NCBI GenBank assembly: GCA_031292735.1 | Contig: JARLGP010000116.1 | Location: 1-43,317, forward strand | Source: Holophaga sp. | GTDB lineage: Bacteria > Acidobacteriota > Holophagae > Holophagales > Holophagaceae | Reading direction: 5' to 3' | DNA: 43,317 bases | In this document: one piece after another, positions 36,253 through 43,317 of the stretch | Layout: the number at the start of each line of letters is the position of its first letter | How positions within the stretch are numbered: position 1 is the first letter of the stretch | Notes under the pieces: generated by a model | What the model saw: only the letters and a program-made list of their open reading frames with translations | The model's database searches: none | What the model was told of the DNA's origin: nothing | Made by a program: the position numbers and the translations under genes

Positions 36253-36603
36253 TCAGGCCATGCGCCCGCCCATGGGGGCGCCGCCCAGCAGGTGGAAGTG
36301 CAGGTGCTGGACGGTCTGGCCGGCGTCGGCGCCGCAGTTGGCCACCAGCCGGTAGCCGCTGGCGGCGATGCCCATCTGGCCGGCCAGGTTCTTGGCCACC
36401 AGGGCGATCCGGCCCACCACCGGGGCCAGCTCCGGGCTCAGGTCGTTGAGGCCGGCGCAGTGCGCCTTGGGCACCAGCACCAGGTGCACCGGCACCTGGG
36501 GCGCGATGTCCTTGAAGGCCACCACCTCCGCGTCTTCGTAGACGATGGTGGCAGGGATCTGCTTGGCGGCGATCTTGCAGAACAGGCAGTTGGGATCGGA
36601 CAT
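36253..36603 (-). CDS. hinT: HIT family nucleotide hydrolase (HinT-like)
   Basis: This 116-residue protein is a standard HinT-type purine nucleoside phosphoramidase. It has CLFCKIAAKQIP near the N-terminus, VLVPKAH in the middle and the histidine triad QHLHFHLLGG near the C-terminus. ATG 36603 has GAAGGAG upstream; an in-frame start seven codons earlier is possible. It lies between a GNAT-fold gene and nadC with short gaps, so all three are probably co-transcribed. Confidence 0.93.
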   Translation of the reverse strand: MSDPNCLFCKIAAKQIPATIVYEDAEVVAFKDIAPQVPVHLVLVPKAHCAGLNDLSPELAPVVGRIALVAKNLAGQMGIAASGYRLVANCGADAGQTVQHLHFHLLGGAPMGGRMA

Positions 36604-36631
36604 GGAAGGCTCCTTCGCACTCAATGATGCA

Positions 36632-37588
36632 TCAGACCCAGATCACCCTGGGAATCCAGTTCCAGTCCGCGGCCCGCAGGCGGGGGTCCAGCGGGCGGAT
36701 CATCGGCACCGAATCCAGCCGCGCCAGCCGGTCTTCGACCAGGGTTCCGGCTCCCGCAAGGTCCAGCGGCGTATTCCAGAGGATGACGCGGTTCAGCCCG
36801 GCGGCCCGGGCCACGCGCCGGGCGCAGGTGACCAGGGCCCGCGCCTGGCCCGGCGCCGGGGCGTGCAGCAGCAGGACGGTCAGCTCGCCTTCCCGGGGAT
36901 CCGCGGCCCACAGGATGGCGGCAGCGCCGAGCCGGGCCCCGCAGGCCGGCGGCCGGGACCGCCCCAGCATCTCCGAAAAGATCCGCTCCCGCTCCAGGTG
37001 CCAGTCCACCTGGGTCGGCACCGGAAGGATGGCGAACCGGTCCGGCGGGGGCGGCATCGCGGCCAGGGACTGGGCGGCCAGGCCCTCGGTGACCAGTTCG
37101 TCCACCCCGTCCCGGGGGTCCCCCGGCAGCGCCGTGCAGGCCAGGTTCAGCGCGGGCCGGGGCGCGAACCCGGATTTCTGGTAGGTGCGCAGGGCCACGT
37201 CGGAGAACAGCACCATGGCCTGGGCCCGGTCCCTTTCCACCAGGCGGGAGCCGAGCTGGGACAGCAGTTCGGTGGTGTAGCCTTTCCGGCGCTTGCCCGG
37301 CTCGGTGTAGACGCTGGCGATGCCGTAGCTGTGCCCCGCCACCCGGCCCAGGCGGCTGGGCATCCGGTAGGTTTCGCAGCTGGACAGCACCACCCCGCCG
37401 GCGCCGCACAGCAGCCACACCGACAGGGTTTCCCGGGGCCAGGGCTGGGCGCGCAGCCGCGCGTCCAGGCCCACGTAGCCGTCCACCGTCAGCTCCCCGC
37501 CCCAGGCCTCGTGGGTGGCCCGGCTGCGTTCGCGGGCCTGGTCCGGGTTGGCTTCCACCAGCATCACGGCGCCGTCCTCCACATTCAT
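36632..37588 (-). CDS. GNAT-fold acetyltransferase-like protein
   Basis: A protein of about 318 residues. The central third has a GNAT-type acetyl-CoA motif (ASVYTEPGKRRKGYTTELLSQL) and FSDVALRTYQKSGFAPRP. The C-terminal half is less recognisable and ends in a segment with LNRVILWNTP. The overall plan resembles larger GNAT proteins in which a second, degenerate GNAT-like half follows, but I cannot name a substrate. ATG 37588 is the longest sensible start. GTG 37567 or ATG 37564 would sit behind a GGAGG and are good alternatives. It diverges from trmL with only 27 bases between starts. Confidence 0.72.
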   Translation of the reverse strand: MNVEDGAVMLVEANPDQARERSRATHEAWGGELTVDGYVGLDARLRAQPWPRETLSVWLLCGAGGVVLSSCETYRMPSRLGRVAGHSYGIASVYTEPGKRRKGYTTELLSQLGSRLVERDRAQAMVLFSDVALRTYQKSGFAPRPALNLACTALPGDPRDGVDELVTEGLAAQSLAAMPPPPDRFAILPVPTQVDWHLERERIFSEMLGRSRPPACGARLGAAAILWAADPREGELTVLLLHAPAPGQARALVTCARRVARAAGLNRVILWNTPLDLAGAGTLVEDRLARLDSVPMIRPLDPRLRAADWNWIPRVIWV

Positions 37589-37615
37589 CGTATCGGGATC
37601 CGCTACAATGACCCC

Positions 37616-38074
37616 ATGCCGCTGCACATCATCCTGCACAACCCGGAGATCCCGCAGAACACCGGAAGCATAGGCCGTCTCTGCGTATCCACCAACACCC
37701 AGCTGCACCTGGTGCACCCCCTGGGCTTCGACACCTCGGACGCCCAGCTGCGCCGGGCCGGGCTGGACTACTGGGAGCACCTCAACCCCACCCACTACCG
37801 GGACTGGGAGGATCTCCTGGCGCGCAACCCGGCCCGGCGGCTGTGGTTCTTCACCACCAAGGGCACGCGCCGGCACACCGAAGTGGCCTACCGGGACGGG
37901 GACGGCCTGGTGTTCGGCCGGGAAACCGCCGGACTGCCCCGGGAGATCCTGGAAGCCTACCCGGACGGCCTGGTGAAGATCCCCATGCCCGGCGATTTCC
38001 ACCGCAGCCTGAACCTGGCCCAGGCGGCGGCGGTGGGGCTGTACGAGGCCATGCGGCAGATCCAGGGCTGGTGA
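37616..38074 (+). CDS. trmL: tRNA (cytidine/uridine-34 2'-O)-methyltransferase TrmL
   Basis: TrmL methylates the ribose of the wobble nucleotide in leucine tRNAs. The 152-residue SPOUT protein has the family opening LHIILHNPEIPQNTGSIGRL, LVHPLGF, the knot sequences FGRETAGLP and VKIPMPGDFHRSLNLAQAAA. Length and motifs are typical. It is isolated on the plus strand. A TACAAT lies only seven bases before the ATG, so the mRNA may be leaderless or nearly so. It ends convergently with a Uma2-type gene 44 bases away. Confidence 0.95.
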   Translation: MPLHIILHNPEIPQNTGSIGRLCVSTNTQLHLVHPLGFDTSDAQLRRAGLDYWEHLNPTHYRDWEDLLARNPARRLWFFTTKGTRRHTEVAYRDGDGLVFGRETAGLPREILEAYPDGLVKIPMPGDFHRSLNLAQAAAVGLYEAMRQIQGW

Positions 38075-38118
38075 GCCTTTGTCTAGAATCAACCTGAACA
38101 GATCGTTGCGGCCCCTGA

Positions 38119-38661
38119 TCAGCCCAGGGGCACCGCCAGCCTTCCGTCCAGCAGCGCCACCTCCGAACCCCACTCGATGCGCGCCGCCTCCCGGTACGTG
38201 CCGTCCACCAGGCGCAGCAGCAGGCCGACCCTTTCGTCCGGGTCGATCACCAGGTATTCCGGCACCCCGAACGTTTCGTAGAGCCACCGCTTCCGGGTGA
38301 GGTCCTTGCTCGCGGTGCGCGGGCTGAGGATCTCCACCACCAGGTCGGGCGCGCCCTCGATGCCGCGCCTGGACTTCTTGGCCGGATCGCACACCACCAC
38401 CAGGTCCGGCTCCACCACCGAATCGCCCAGGTACACGTCCAGCGGGGCGGCCAGGACCAGGCAGTCGCCGCCGGACTTCTTCTTGGCTTCTTCAAGGGCG
38501 TTGCCAATGGCAAGGTGCAGTTGGGACGAGATGACCTGGTGTTCCAGGTTCGGTGCCGGGGTCATGTCGAAGGCCACCCCGTTGATGAGTTCCCAGCGCC
38601 CCTCCCAGACCTTCCAGTCCTCGAGGGTGTAACCCGGGTGTCTGAGCATCGGACTGGTCAT
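38119..38661 (-). CDS. Uma2-family (DUF820) nuclease-fold protein
   Basis: This 180-residue protein belongs to the Uma2 family, which has a restriction endonuclease-like PD-(D/E)xK core. Visible motifs are WELINGVAFDMTPAPN, the acidic VEPDLVVVCD, and APDLVVEILSPRTASKDLTRK, followed by YLVIDPDERV. All core acidic residues and the lysine are present. The family is abundant in cyanobacteria, Planctomycetota and Acidobacteriota, and its biological role is poorly known. ATG 38661 has a GGAGGG site eight bases ahead. It is a single gene between convergent trmL and the lipid kinase gene. Confidence 0.85.
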   Translation of the reverse strand: MTSPMLRHPGYTLEDWKVWEGRWELINGVAFDMTPAPNLEHQVISSQLHLAIGNALEEAKKKSGGDCLVLAAPLDVYLGDSVVEPDLVVVCDPAKKSRRGIEGAPDLVVEILSPRTASKDLTRKRWLYETFGVPEYLVIDPDERVGLLLRLVDGTYREAARIEWGSEVALLDGRLAVPLG

Positions 38662-38698
38662 GGAACCGCCCTCCACCCCCAGTGTACCCGTTCCGCCC

Positions 38699-39652
38699 TC
38701 AGCGCCAGGGGCATTCCGGGCTCACCTGCATGCGGAACACGCCCTGCTCGACGGTCAGTTCGGCCCGGTCCCGGGGCGCCCCCGGTTCCCCGTCCAGGTG
38801 CCAGGGCTGGACGGAGTCCAGCCTGACCTCGGCGCGCAGGATCCGGCCCTGCCGGCGCAGGGAGGTCCGGCCGCCTTCCCGGAACAGCTGCGGCACCTGA
38901 TGGATCATGTCCAGCCAGCCCGGCCGGCGCAGCCGCACCCAGTCCAGGGCGCCGTCGGTGGGATCGGCGCCCGGGGCGATCCACAGCCCGGAACCGTACT
39001 GGGGCAGGTTGGCGAAGCAAAGGCTCCATGCGGTTTCGGGCAGCTCCTGGGGGGGGCCCTGCCAGGCGGCCCGGAGCCGGTCCATGCGGCCCAGCGGCAC
39101 CTGGGCGGCGGGCACGGCGTTCCAGCCGAGCCCCACCTCGGGCTGGCGGCGCCACAGGCGCAGCGAGGCGGAGGCATAGGTGCGGAAGCCCCGGTCCCCG
39201 GCGCCGGCGAACAGGGCGGCCACCGCGGCTTCGAACCCGGTGCCGCACAGGTTCAGGAACGGCTCCCCGTCCAGGCGCGGCAGGTCCATCACCAGTTCCC
39301 GCCCTTCCAGCAGGCGCAGCACCGCCCCGGCCGGATCCAGGGGCGTGCGCAGGCCCCGGCTGAGGCCGTTGCCCGATCCCCCGGGCACCGCGCCCAGGGC
39401 CACCGGGCAGCCCACCTGGACCAGGGCCCGGCCGGCGTGGTGGATGGTTCCGTCCCCGCCCCAGACCAGCAGCGGCCCCCCCGCGGCCCGGGCCTGGCCG
39501 ATGACCTCGGTGTAGTCGAACGGCGGCTCCAGCCGCACCGGGCGCAGCCGCTCCCGGCACGGGGCCGGCAGCCGGGCCAGGAGCGCGTCCACGTCCATGC
39601 CGCCGCGCCCGGAGCCCGGGTTGAACACCAGCGGAAGGCGGTCCGGGCTCAT
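38699..39652 (-). CDS. Diacylglycerol/lipid kinase family protein
   Basis: A 317-residue protein of the DAGK catalytic-domain family. Its nucleotide-binding motifs are VFNPGSGRGG at the N-terminus, VWGGDGTIHHAGRAL (GGDGT) near residue 65 and AVPGGSGNGLSRGL (PxGSGN) near 90. The C-terminal half holds FLNLCGTGFEAAVA and late beta-strands typical of YegS/DgkB-like enzymes. It probably phosphorylates diacylglycerol or a related lipid at the inner membrane face. Its ATG overlaps the stop of the pseudouridine synthase gene by four bases. Confidence 0.88.
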   Translation of the reverse strand: MSPDRLPLVFNPGSGRGGMDVDALLARLPAPCRERLRPVRLEPPFDYTEVIGQARAAGGPLLVWGGDGTIHHAGRALVQVGCPVALGAVPGGSGNGLSRGLRTPLDPAGAVLRLLEGRELVMDLPRLDGEPFLNLCGTGFEAAVAALFAGAGDRGFRTYASASLRLWRRQPEVGLGWNAVPAAQVPLGRMDRLRAAWQGPPQELPETAWSLCFANLPQYGSGLWIAPGADPTDGALDWVRLRRPGWLDMIHQVPQLFREGGRTSLRRQGRILRAEVRLDSVQPWHLDGEPGAPRDRAELTVEQGVFRMQVSPECPWR

Positions 39653-40527
39653 GCCGGCCCGGTCTGGGCCAGGAACCGGGTGGGCGGGGCCACCAGGGAC
39701 AGCCTGGCGCCGGTGACCGGGTGCTCCAGCTCCAGCTTCCAGGCGTGCAGCCAGAGCTGGTCGGACGGCTCGCCCCCGTAGTAGGTGTCGCCCAGCACCG
39801 GATCGCCCAGGTGGGCCAGGTGCACCCGGATCTGGTGGGTGCGGCCGGTGCGGGGCTCGGCCACCACCCAGCACCCCGGCAACAGCCCGGCCGACTCCCC
39901 GGCGCTGGCGGGGCGGAACTCGGTGCGCGCCGGGCGCGGCTCCTCAAGGTCGCCGGTGCAGCCGTAGCGGGCGGGATGGGAACCCCGCAGCCGGCCGATG
40001 GGGAGGTCCACGGCGGCCGGTTCCAGCGGCCGGGACACCCGGGCCAGGTAGGTCTTGGTGATGGTCCGGGCCTGGAACTGGCTGCCCAGGTGGGCCGAGG
40101 CCTGCTTGGCGATCACCAGGATCCCGGAGGTGCCCTGGTCCAGCCGGTGCTGCAGGGCCAGCACCTGGCCCGGGCGCTGGCGCTGCAGCAGGGCGCTCAG
40201 GTCGTGCTGGTCGGAGGCCTGGGTGCCCTGGGAGGCCATGCCGGCCGGCTTGTCCACCACCAGCAGCCACTCGTCCTCGAACAGCACCGGCACCTGGAAA
40301 TCCGGCGGAATGCCCAGGGAGTCGTCGTGGGCCACCAGCACCTCCGACCCGGCGGCCAGGGTCCGGCCGGCCACCCGGACCCGCTTGCGGGCCACCTGCA
40401 CCCCACCCATCTGCAGCACCGCCCGGGCCTTGCGCCGGCTCAGGCCGGTGCGCAGGGAGATCAGCTGGTCCAGCCGCAGGCATTCCTCGGCGGGCTCCAC
40501 ATTGAATTTCCAGATCTTGGTCGTCAT
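39649..40527 (-). CDS. RluA-family pseudouridine synthase
   Basis: The 292-residue enzyme has an N-terminal S4-type RNA-binding region (about 15-75, with LDQLISLRTGLSRRKARAVL) and the RluA catalytic domain. The catalytic aspartate is Asp130 in QHRLDQGTSGILVIAK, and further motifs are VVDKPAGM, GRTHQIRVHLAHLGDPVLGD and LHAWKLELEHP. It is closest to the RluD/RluC group, which modify 23S rRNA. The exact target is not predictable. The start has GGAGG touching the ATG, closer than usual, so the message may be read leaderless or a slightly different start used. Confidence 0.9.
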   Translation of the reverse strand: MTTKIWKFNVEPAEECLRLDQLISLRTGLSRRKARAVLQMGGVQVARKRVRVAGRTLAAGSEVLVAHDDSLGIPPDFQVPVLFEDEWLLVVDKPAGMASQGTQASDQHDLSALLQRQRPGQVLALQHRLDQGTSGILVIAKQASAHLGSQFQARTITKTYLARVSRPLEPAAVDLPIGRLRGSHPARYGCTGDLEEPRPARTEFRPASAGESAGLLPGCWVVAEPRTGRTHQIRVHLAHLGDPVLGDTYYGGEPSDQLWLHAWKLELEHPVTGARLSLVAPPTRFLAQTGPA

Positions 40528-40578
40528 CCTCCAAGATTACCGCGTCCCCCGTGAACCCGCGGCTGTTAGGGTATTTTC

Positions 40579-41406
40579 ATGGTCCCCAGCGACGCCAGAC
40601 CGAGATCTGAGTCCATGCCGGAACGCCTGGCTTGCGGCCTGGGAGCCAAGGTGCGGCACGCCTTCGCCCTGCTGGGGTCGGTCTCGTGGCTGATGGGCAT
40701 GTGCGTGCAGAGCGGCCTCCACCTGAGCCGGGAGCAGCGGCGGGTGGTGCACGAGATCACCCGGATCCAGATCCGCTTCACCGCCCTGGACGCCCTTCCG
40801 CTGTGCGTGCTCACCGCCCTGCTGCTGGGCGGCATCACCCTGCTGCAGGTGTTCGGCCAGCTTTCCGCGTTCGGGGTGGAACGGAACATCAGCCAGATCC
40901 TCGCGCAGCTGGTGATCCGGGAGCTGGGCCCGCTCATGGTGGGGATCCTGGTGATCAGCCGGAGCGGCACCGCCATGGCCACCGAGATGGCCAGCCGCAA
41001 GCTCAGCGGGGAGCTGGACGCGCTCTACGTGAGCGGGGTGGACCCGATCCCCTACCTCCTGGTGCCGCGCCTGCTGGGCGGGGTCATCTCGGTGTTCTCC
41101 CTGGTGATCGTGTTCGACACCGTGGCCCTGCTGGGCGGCTTCCTGGTGGCCTGGCTGCGCCTGCCGGTGTCGTTCAACTTCTTCCTGGGCGCCCTGGGGG
41201 ATGCCATCGGCCGCCGGGAGCTCACCGCCACCTTCCTGAAGTGCATCGTGTTCGGCATCGCCATCCCGCTGGTCTGCACCTCGTTCGGGCTGCGGGTCAA
41301 GCGCAGCACCACCGAGATCCCCCAGGCGGTCACCAAGGCCTCGGTGGTGTCGCTGGCGGTGCTGCTGCTGGCCGGCGCCATCCTGTCGGTGCTGATCTAT
41401 GCCTGA
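40579..41406 (+). CDS. mlaE: MlaE-type ABC permease
   Basis: MlaE-family permeases form the inner-membrane part of MCE lipid transporters that move phospholipids across the envelope. The 275-residue protein has about five to six hydrophobic segments and the family motifs ITLLQVFGQLSAFG, VIRELGPLMVGILVISRSGTAMATEMASRKLSGELDAL and VPRLLGG, spread over residues 85-170. The start at 40579 has AGGG seven bases ahead; ATG 40615 is an alternative. It overlaps the ATPase-like gene by eight bases. It is divergent from the pseudouridine synthase gene across 51 bases. Confidence 0.92.
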   Translation: MVPSDARPRSESMPERLACGLGAKVRHAFALLGSVSWLMGMCVQSGLHLSREQRRVVHEITRIQIRFTALDALPLCVLTALLLGGITLLQVFGQLSAFGVERNISQILAQLVIRELGPLMVGILVISRSGTAMATEMASRKLSGELDALYVSGVDPIPYLLVPRLLGGVISVFSLVIVFDTVALLGGFLVAWLRLPVSFNFFLGALGDAIGRRELTATFLKCIVFGIAIPLVCTSFGLRVKRSTTEIPQAVTKASVVSLAVLLLAGAILSVLIYA

Positions 41407-42070
41407 GCCGCTCCTGGCCCTGGAGGCCGTGACCCTGCTGGCCCCCGATGGCCGGGCCGTGTTCCGCGACCTGGACTGGGCGCTGCCGCGGGGCGCCCGG
41501 TTCCACGCCAAAGGCGGCACCGGCGGCGGCTGCACCGCGCTGCTGCGGCTGTGCGCCGGCATCGCCGAGCCGGACCGGGGCCGGGTGCTGCTGGACGGGC
41601 TGCCCCTGGTGGCGGGCGTGCCGCACCCGTTCCTGCGCCGGGGCCACCTGGGCTGGGTGCCCTCGGACGGCGGGCTGGTGGTGAACCTCACCCTGCTGCA
41701 GAACGTGGCCCTGCCCCTGCAGTTCGCCCAGAACCAGGAGCGGGCGGCGGCGGAGCGCACCGCCATGGACTGGCTGGAGCAGGCCGGCCTGGGCCCCCGG
41801 GCGAACCAGCGCCCCGCCGTCCCCGGCAACCGGGAAAGCTGGGTGGCCTCCCTGGCCCGGGCCGCCGCCAAGGGGTCCCGGCTGTGGCTGGTGGACCGGC
41901 CCGCCGGGGGCCTGGACCCGGCCTCGATCCGGGCCGCGGAGCAGATCCTGGGCCAGGCCGCCCAGGACCCGGACGTGACCATCCTGCTGGTGGGCAGCGC
42001 CTGGATGTCCAGCCTGGGGGCGGAACTGACCATCGGCAACGGCCGGGTGTTCGCCGGGGGGGAGCCATGA
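41399..42070 (+). CDS. MlaF-like ABC protein with degenerate ATPase motifs
   Basis: The 223-residue protein sits where MlaF, the ATPase of the MCE transporter, is expected, and its overall fold pattern matches. The catalytic motifs are broken. Walker A reads GGTGGGCT (residues 39-46), with Cys45 in place of the essential lysine. The Q-loop region WVPSDGG has no glutamine. The LSGGQ signature is replaced by PGNRE near 142-146. Walker B keeps the aspartate but has Arg167 where the catalytic glutamate should be (WLVDRPAGGLDP), and the H-loop histidine is serine or alanine (LLVGSAW). The frame is open and coupled by overlap to both neighbours, so it is unlikely to be a decaying gene. It probably has a structural role, or needs another ATPase. 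Confidence 0.85.
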   Translation: MPEPLLALEAVTLLAPDGRAVFRDLDWALPRGARFHAKGGTGGGCTALLRLCAGIAEPDRGRVLLDGLPLVAGVPHPFLRRGHLGWVPSDGGLVVNLTLLQNVALPLQFAQNQERAAAERTAMDWLEQAGLGPRANQRPAVPGNRESWVASLARAAAKGSRLWLVDRPAGGLDPASIRAAEQILGQAAQDPDVTILLVGSAWMSSLGAELTIGNGRVFAGGEP

Positions 42071-43044
42071 GGCTGGAAAAGGACGACGCGAAGATCGGGC
42101 TGCTGGTGTTCCTGACCCTGGCGCTGTTCGTGGGCTTCATCTTCCAGCGCAGCCTCCGCACCATCTTCCGCAAGGAGTCCCGCGTGCAGGTGCGCCTGCT
42201 GAGCGCGGCGGACGTGGCCGAGGGCACCGAAGTGCAGCTCCAGGGCCTGCGGGTGGGCCAGGTGGAGAAAATCCAGCTGCAGCGGGACCGGGTCCAGTAC
42301 CACTTCCTGGCCGACCTGGGGCTGCGCACCGACATCGTCCTGTGGGAGGGCACCCGGGTGCTGGTGGTGGCCAAGCCCCTGGGCGGCTCCTACCTGGACC
42401 TGCAGCTGCCGCCGCCGGCCGAGCGCCGGGAGGTGCTGGGCCCCGACAGCGTCCTGGAAGGCGCCTCGGGCCCCTCCCTGGCCACCCTGGTGGGCGACAT
42501 CGACGACCTGGTGGCCAACCTCAACCGGGGCGTGGACGAGGTGCGCGGACAGCTCCAGGCCAGGGGTGCCGGCGTGGTGCTGGAGCATCCCCAGGCGCGC
42601 GCCGTGCTGCAGAACCTGAACCAGGCCCTGCAGTCGTACCGCCAGCTGGCCGAGGACAGCCGGGGAGTGGTGCGCCAGGGCGGCGGGTTCGTGCAGAACC
42701 TGGACCAGGCCCTGGTGCCGTTGAAGCAGAGCCTCGACCAGCTCCAGGCCGAGCTGAGCGCGCACCAGGGCGTGACCGGCACCATCCTGGACCGCCTGGC
42801 GGACACCCTGAAGGAAGTGGAGGGGCTCACCCGGGACCTGCGCGCCGCCGTGCAGCAGACCAGCCCGGACGCGGACCAGAGCCTCAAGTCCCTGGACCGC
42901 ACCCTGCGTTCCACCGAAGAGCTGCTGGAACTGCTCAAGGCCAGGCCCAACCGGGTAATCTGGGGCAAGCCCAGCCAGGCCGAACGGGACGCCGCGGCCG
43001 GCAAGGTCGAGGCCGCGCGCAAGGCCCAGGGGGCGAAGCCCTGA
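42067..43044 (+). CDS. mlaD: MlaD-type MCE domain protein
   Basis: This 325-residue protein has one N-terminal transmembrane helix (about 9-27, KIGLLVFLTLALFVGFIF). An MCE domain of about 100 residues follows (VQVRLLSAADVAEGTEVQLQG, then LRVGQVEKIQL). A long, mostly helical C-terminal region (about 140-300) has repeated spaced leucines and glutamines, probably coiled coil. Such proteins form hexameric rings in the periplasm that pass lipids. The ATG overlaps the ATPase-like gene stop by four bases. The long helical tail resembles the tube- or needle-forming MCE types more than the short E. coli MlaD. No MlaC or MlaB gene is adjacent. Confidence 0.9.
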   Translation: MRLEKDDAKIGLLVFLTLALFVGFIFQRSLRTIFRKESRVQVRLLSAADVAEGTEVQLQGLRVGQVEKIQLQRDRVQYHFLADLGLRTDIVLWEGTRVLVVAKPLGGSYLDLQLPPPAERREVLGPDSVLEGASGPSLATLVGDIDDLVANLNRGVDEVRGQLQARGAGVVLEHPQARAVLQNLNQALQSYRQLAEDSRGVVRQGGGFVQNLDQALVPLKQSLDQLQAELSAHQGVTGTILDRLADTLKEVEGLTRDLRAAVQQTSPDADQSLKSLDRTLRSTEELLELLKARPNRVIWGKPSQAERDAAAGKVEAARKAQGAKP

Positions 43045-43072
43045 CCGGCCCCATGACTCGGAATACCGCTTG

Positions 43073-43105
43073 CAGGCCGGGACCGTGAAACGGCACGTCT
43101 GCCTG
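43073..43105 (+). terminator. Weak hairpin after mlaD
   Basis: An outer five-base pairing CAGGC/GCCTG and an inner CCGT-GAA-ACGG hairpin lie about 30 bases after the mlaD stop, followed by an AT-rich stretch that is not a clean T-run. It may be a weak or Rho-assisted 3' end of the mla transcript. Confidence 0.3.
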
Positions 43106-43210
43106 TGAAAGATTTATTCTTTTGTTGATATATTTATCCTTGAAAAGGAAAAACAACTTCTGGCACACGCTTTCGGGAAATAATACTCACATTCCTGACC
43201 TAATGTAGGC
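43106..43210. other. AT-rich intergenic segment
   Basis: Base composition falls from about 70 percent GC in the genes to roughly 40 percent here. TCCTT-GAA-AAGGA forms a small inverted repeat near 43139. No open frame of substance is seen on either strand. It could hold promoters for genes beyond the window or be a remnant of inserted DNA. Confidence 0.4.
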
Positions 43211-43315
43211 CGATCGGAATAGCGGAATCATTTCGACCCACCCCACCAATTCCAGGTGGTGCGTCTCGAGCAGACGCGAGGCCTCGTTTCCTTCGGGTAA
43301 AGAACTCGTACGCCG
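43187..43315 (-). CDS. Possible C-terminal end of a gene beyond the window
   Basis: An open minus-strand frame enters from the right edge and ends at TGA 43187-43189, giving 42 residues that include EASRLLETHHLELVGWVEM. Composition is plausible for protein, but the other two frames on this strand are also open for 30 residues or more, and no family is recognised. The same stretch contains GCGTCT/AGACGC (43261-43277) and the palindrome CGAGGCCTCG (43277-43286), so it could instead be non-coding or the edge of a mobile element. Confidence 0.2.
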   Translation of the reverse strand, partial: RRTSSLPEGNEASRLLETHHLELVGWVEMIPLFRSAYIRSGM

Positions 43316-43317
43316 AG

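Noticed and set aside
38119..38661. Uma2-type gene as a mobile-element nuclease
   Set aside because: The family is widespread as stand-alone genes and there are no inverted repeats or other mobile genes beside it.

Overview
The window is about 43 kb of very GC-rich, densely packed bacterial chromosome with almost every gene on the minus strand. The gene set combines Rho and RNase J, a Bacillus-type three-gene succinate dehydrogenase (sdhCAB), type IV pilus minor pilins, an Mla-type lipid transport cluster, a large poly-HAMP chemoreceptor and many hybrid kinases. This suggests a motile or surface-active, respiring, diderm Gram-negative bacterium. It would fit Acidobacteriota of the Holophaga/Geothrix kind, or a deltaproteobacterial-type lineage. 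That placement is inference from gene content and base composition; there is no rRNA gene in the window.

Layout from left to right. 1-992 is the start of rho, cut by the window edge, with a promoter and a C9 tract in its leader. 1100-7173 (minus) is a tight run transcribed pilV-pilW-pilX-like, rsmA (ksgA), RNase J, a SixA-like phosphatase and an alpha/beta hydrolase. 7337-8383 holds a plus-strand remnant of a methyltransferase that is cut off exactly where a minus-strand O-methyltransferase gene ends. 8424-14073 (minus) is sdhC-sdhA-sdhB followed by priA. 14194-16579 is cheB-cheR-cheY.

16697-29997 (minus) is the centrepiece, a long, translationally coupled chemosensory and partner-switching cluster. 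It is transcribed as a short coiled-coil protein, then a 1196-residue hybrid protein (REC-PAS-histidine kinase-REC-REC-PP2C phosphatase-RsbW-like ATPase), a STAS protein, CheA with an extra CheW domain, CheW, a 1223-residue poly-HAMP chemoreceptor, a short CheR, a metallo-beta-lactamase-fold protein, an HDAC-like deacetylase and a GNAT acetyltransferase. A roughly 190-nt structured leader precedes it. 30233-35124 holds two further histidine kinases and two receiver proteins. Together these make 14-35 kb one signal transduction island.

35389-37588 (minus) carries a GNAT-fold protein, a HIT-family hydrolase and nadC. trmL follows on the plus strand, then a Uma2-type nuclease-fold gene, a lipid kinase and an RluA-type pseudouridine synthase on the minus strand. 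40579-43044 (plus) is mlaE-mlaF-like-mlaD, in which the ATPase has lost all of its catalytic motifs. The last 270 bases drop sharply in GC content and may include the end of another minus-strand gene.

The most promising unusual signals are the single-chain kinase/phosphatase/anti-sigma-kinase protein next to STAS and CheA, the acetyltransferase/deacetylase pair at the end of the same chemosensory operon, the pseudo-ATPase of the Mla cluster, the truncated methyltransferase, and the structured leader at 30.0-30.2 kb.
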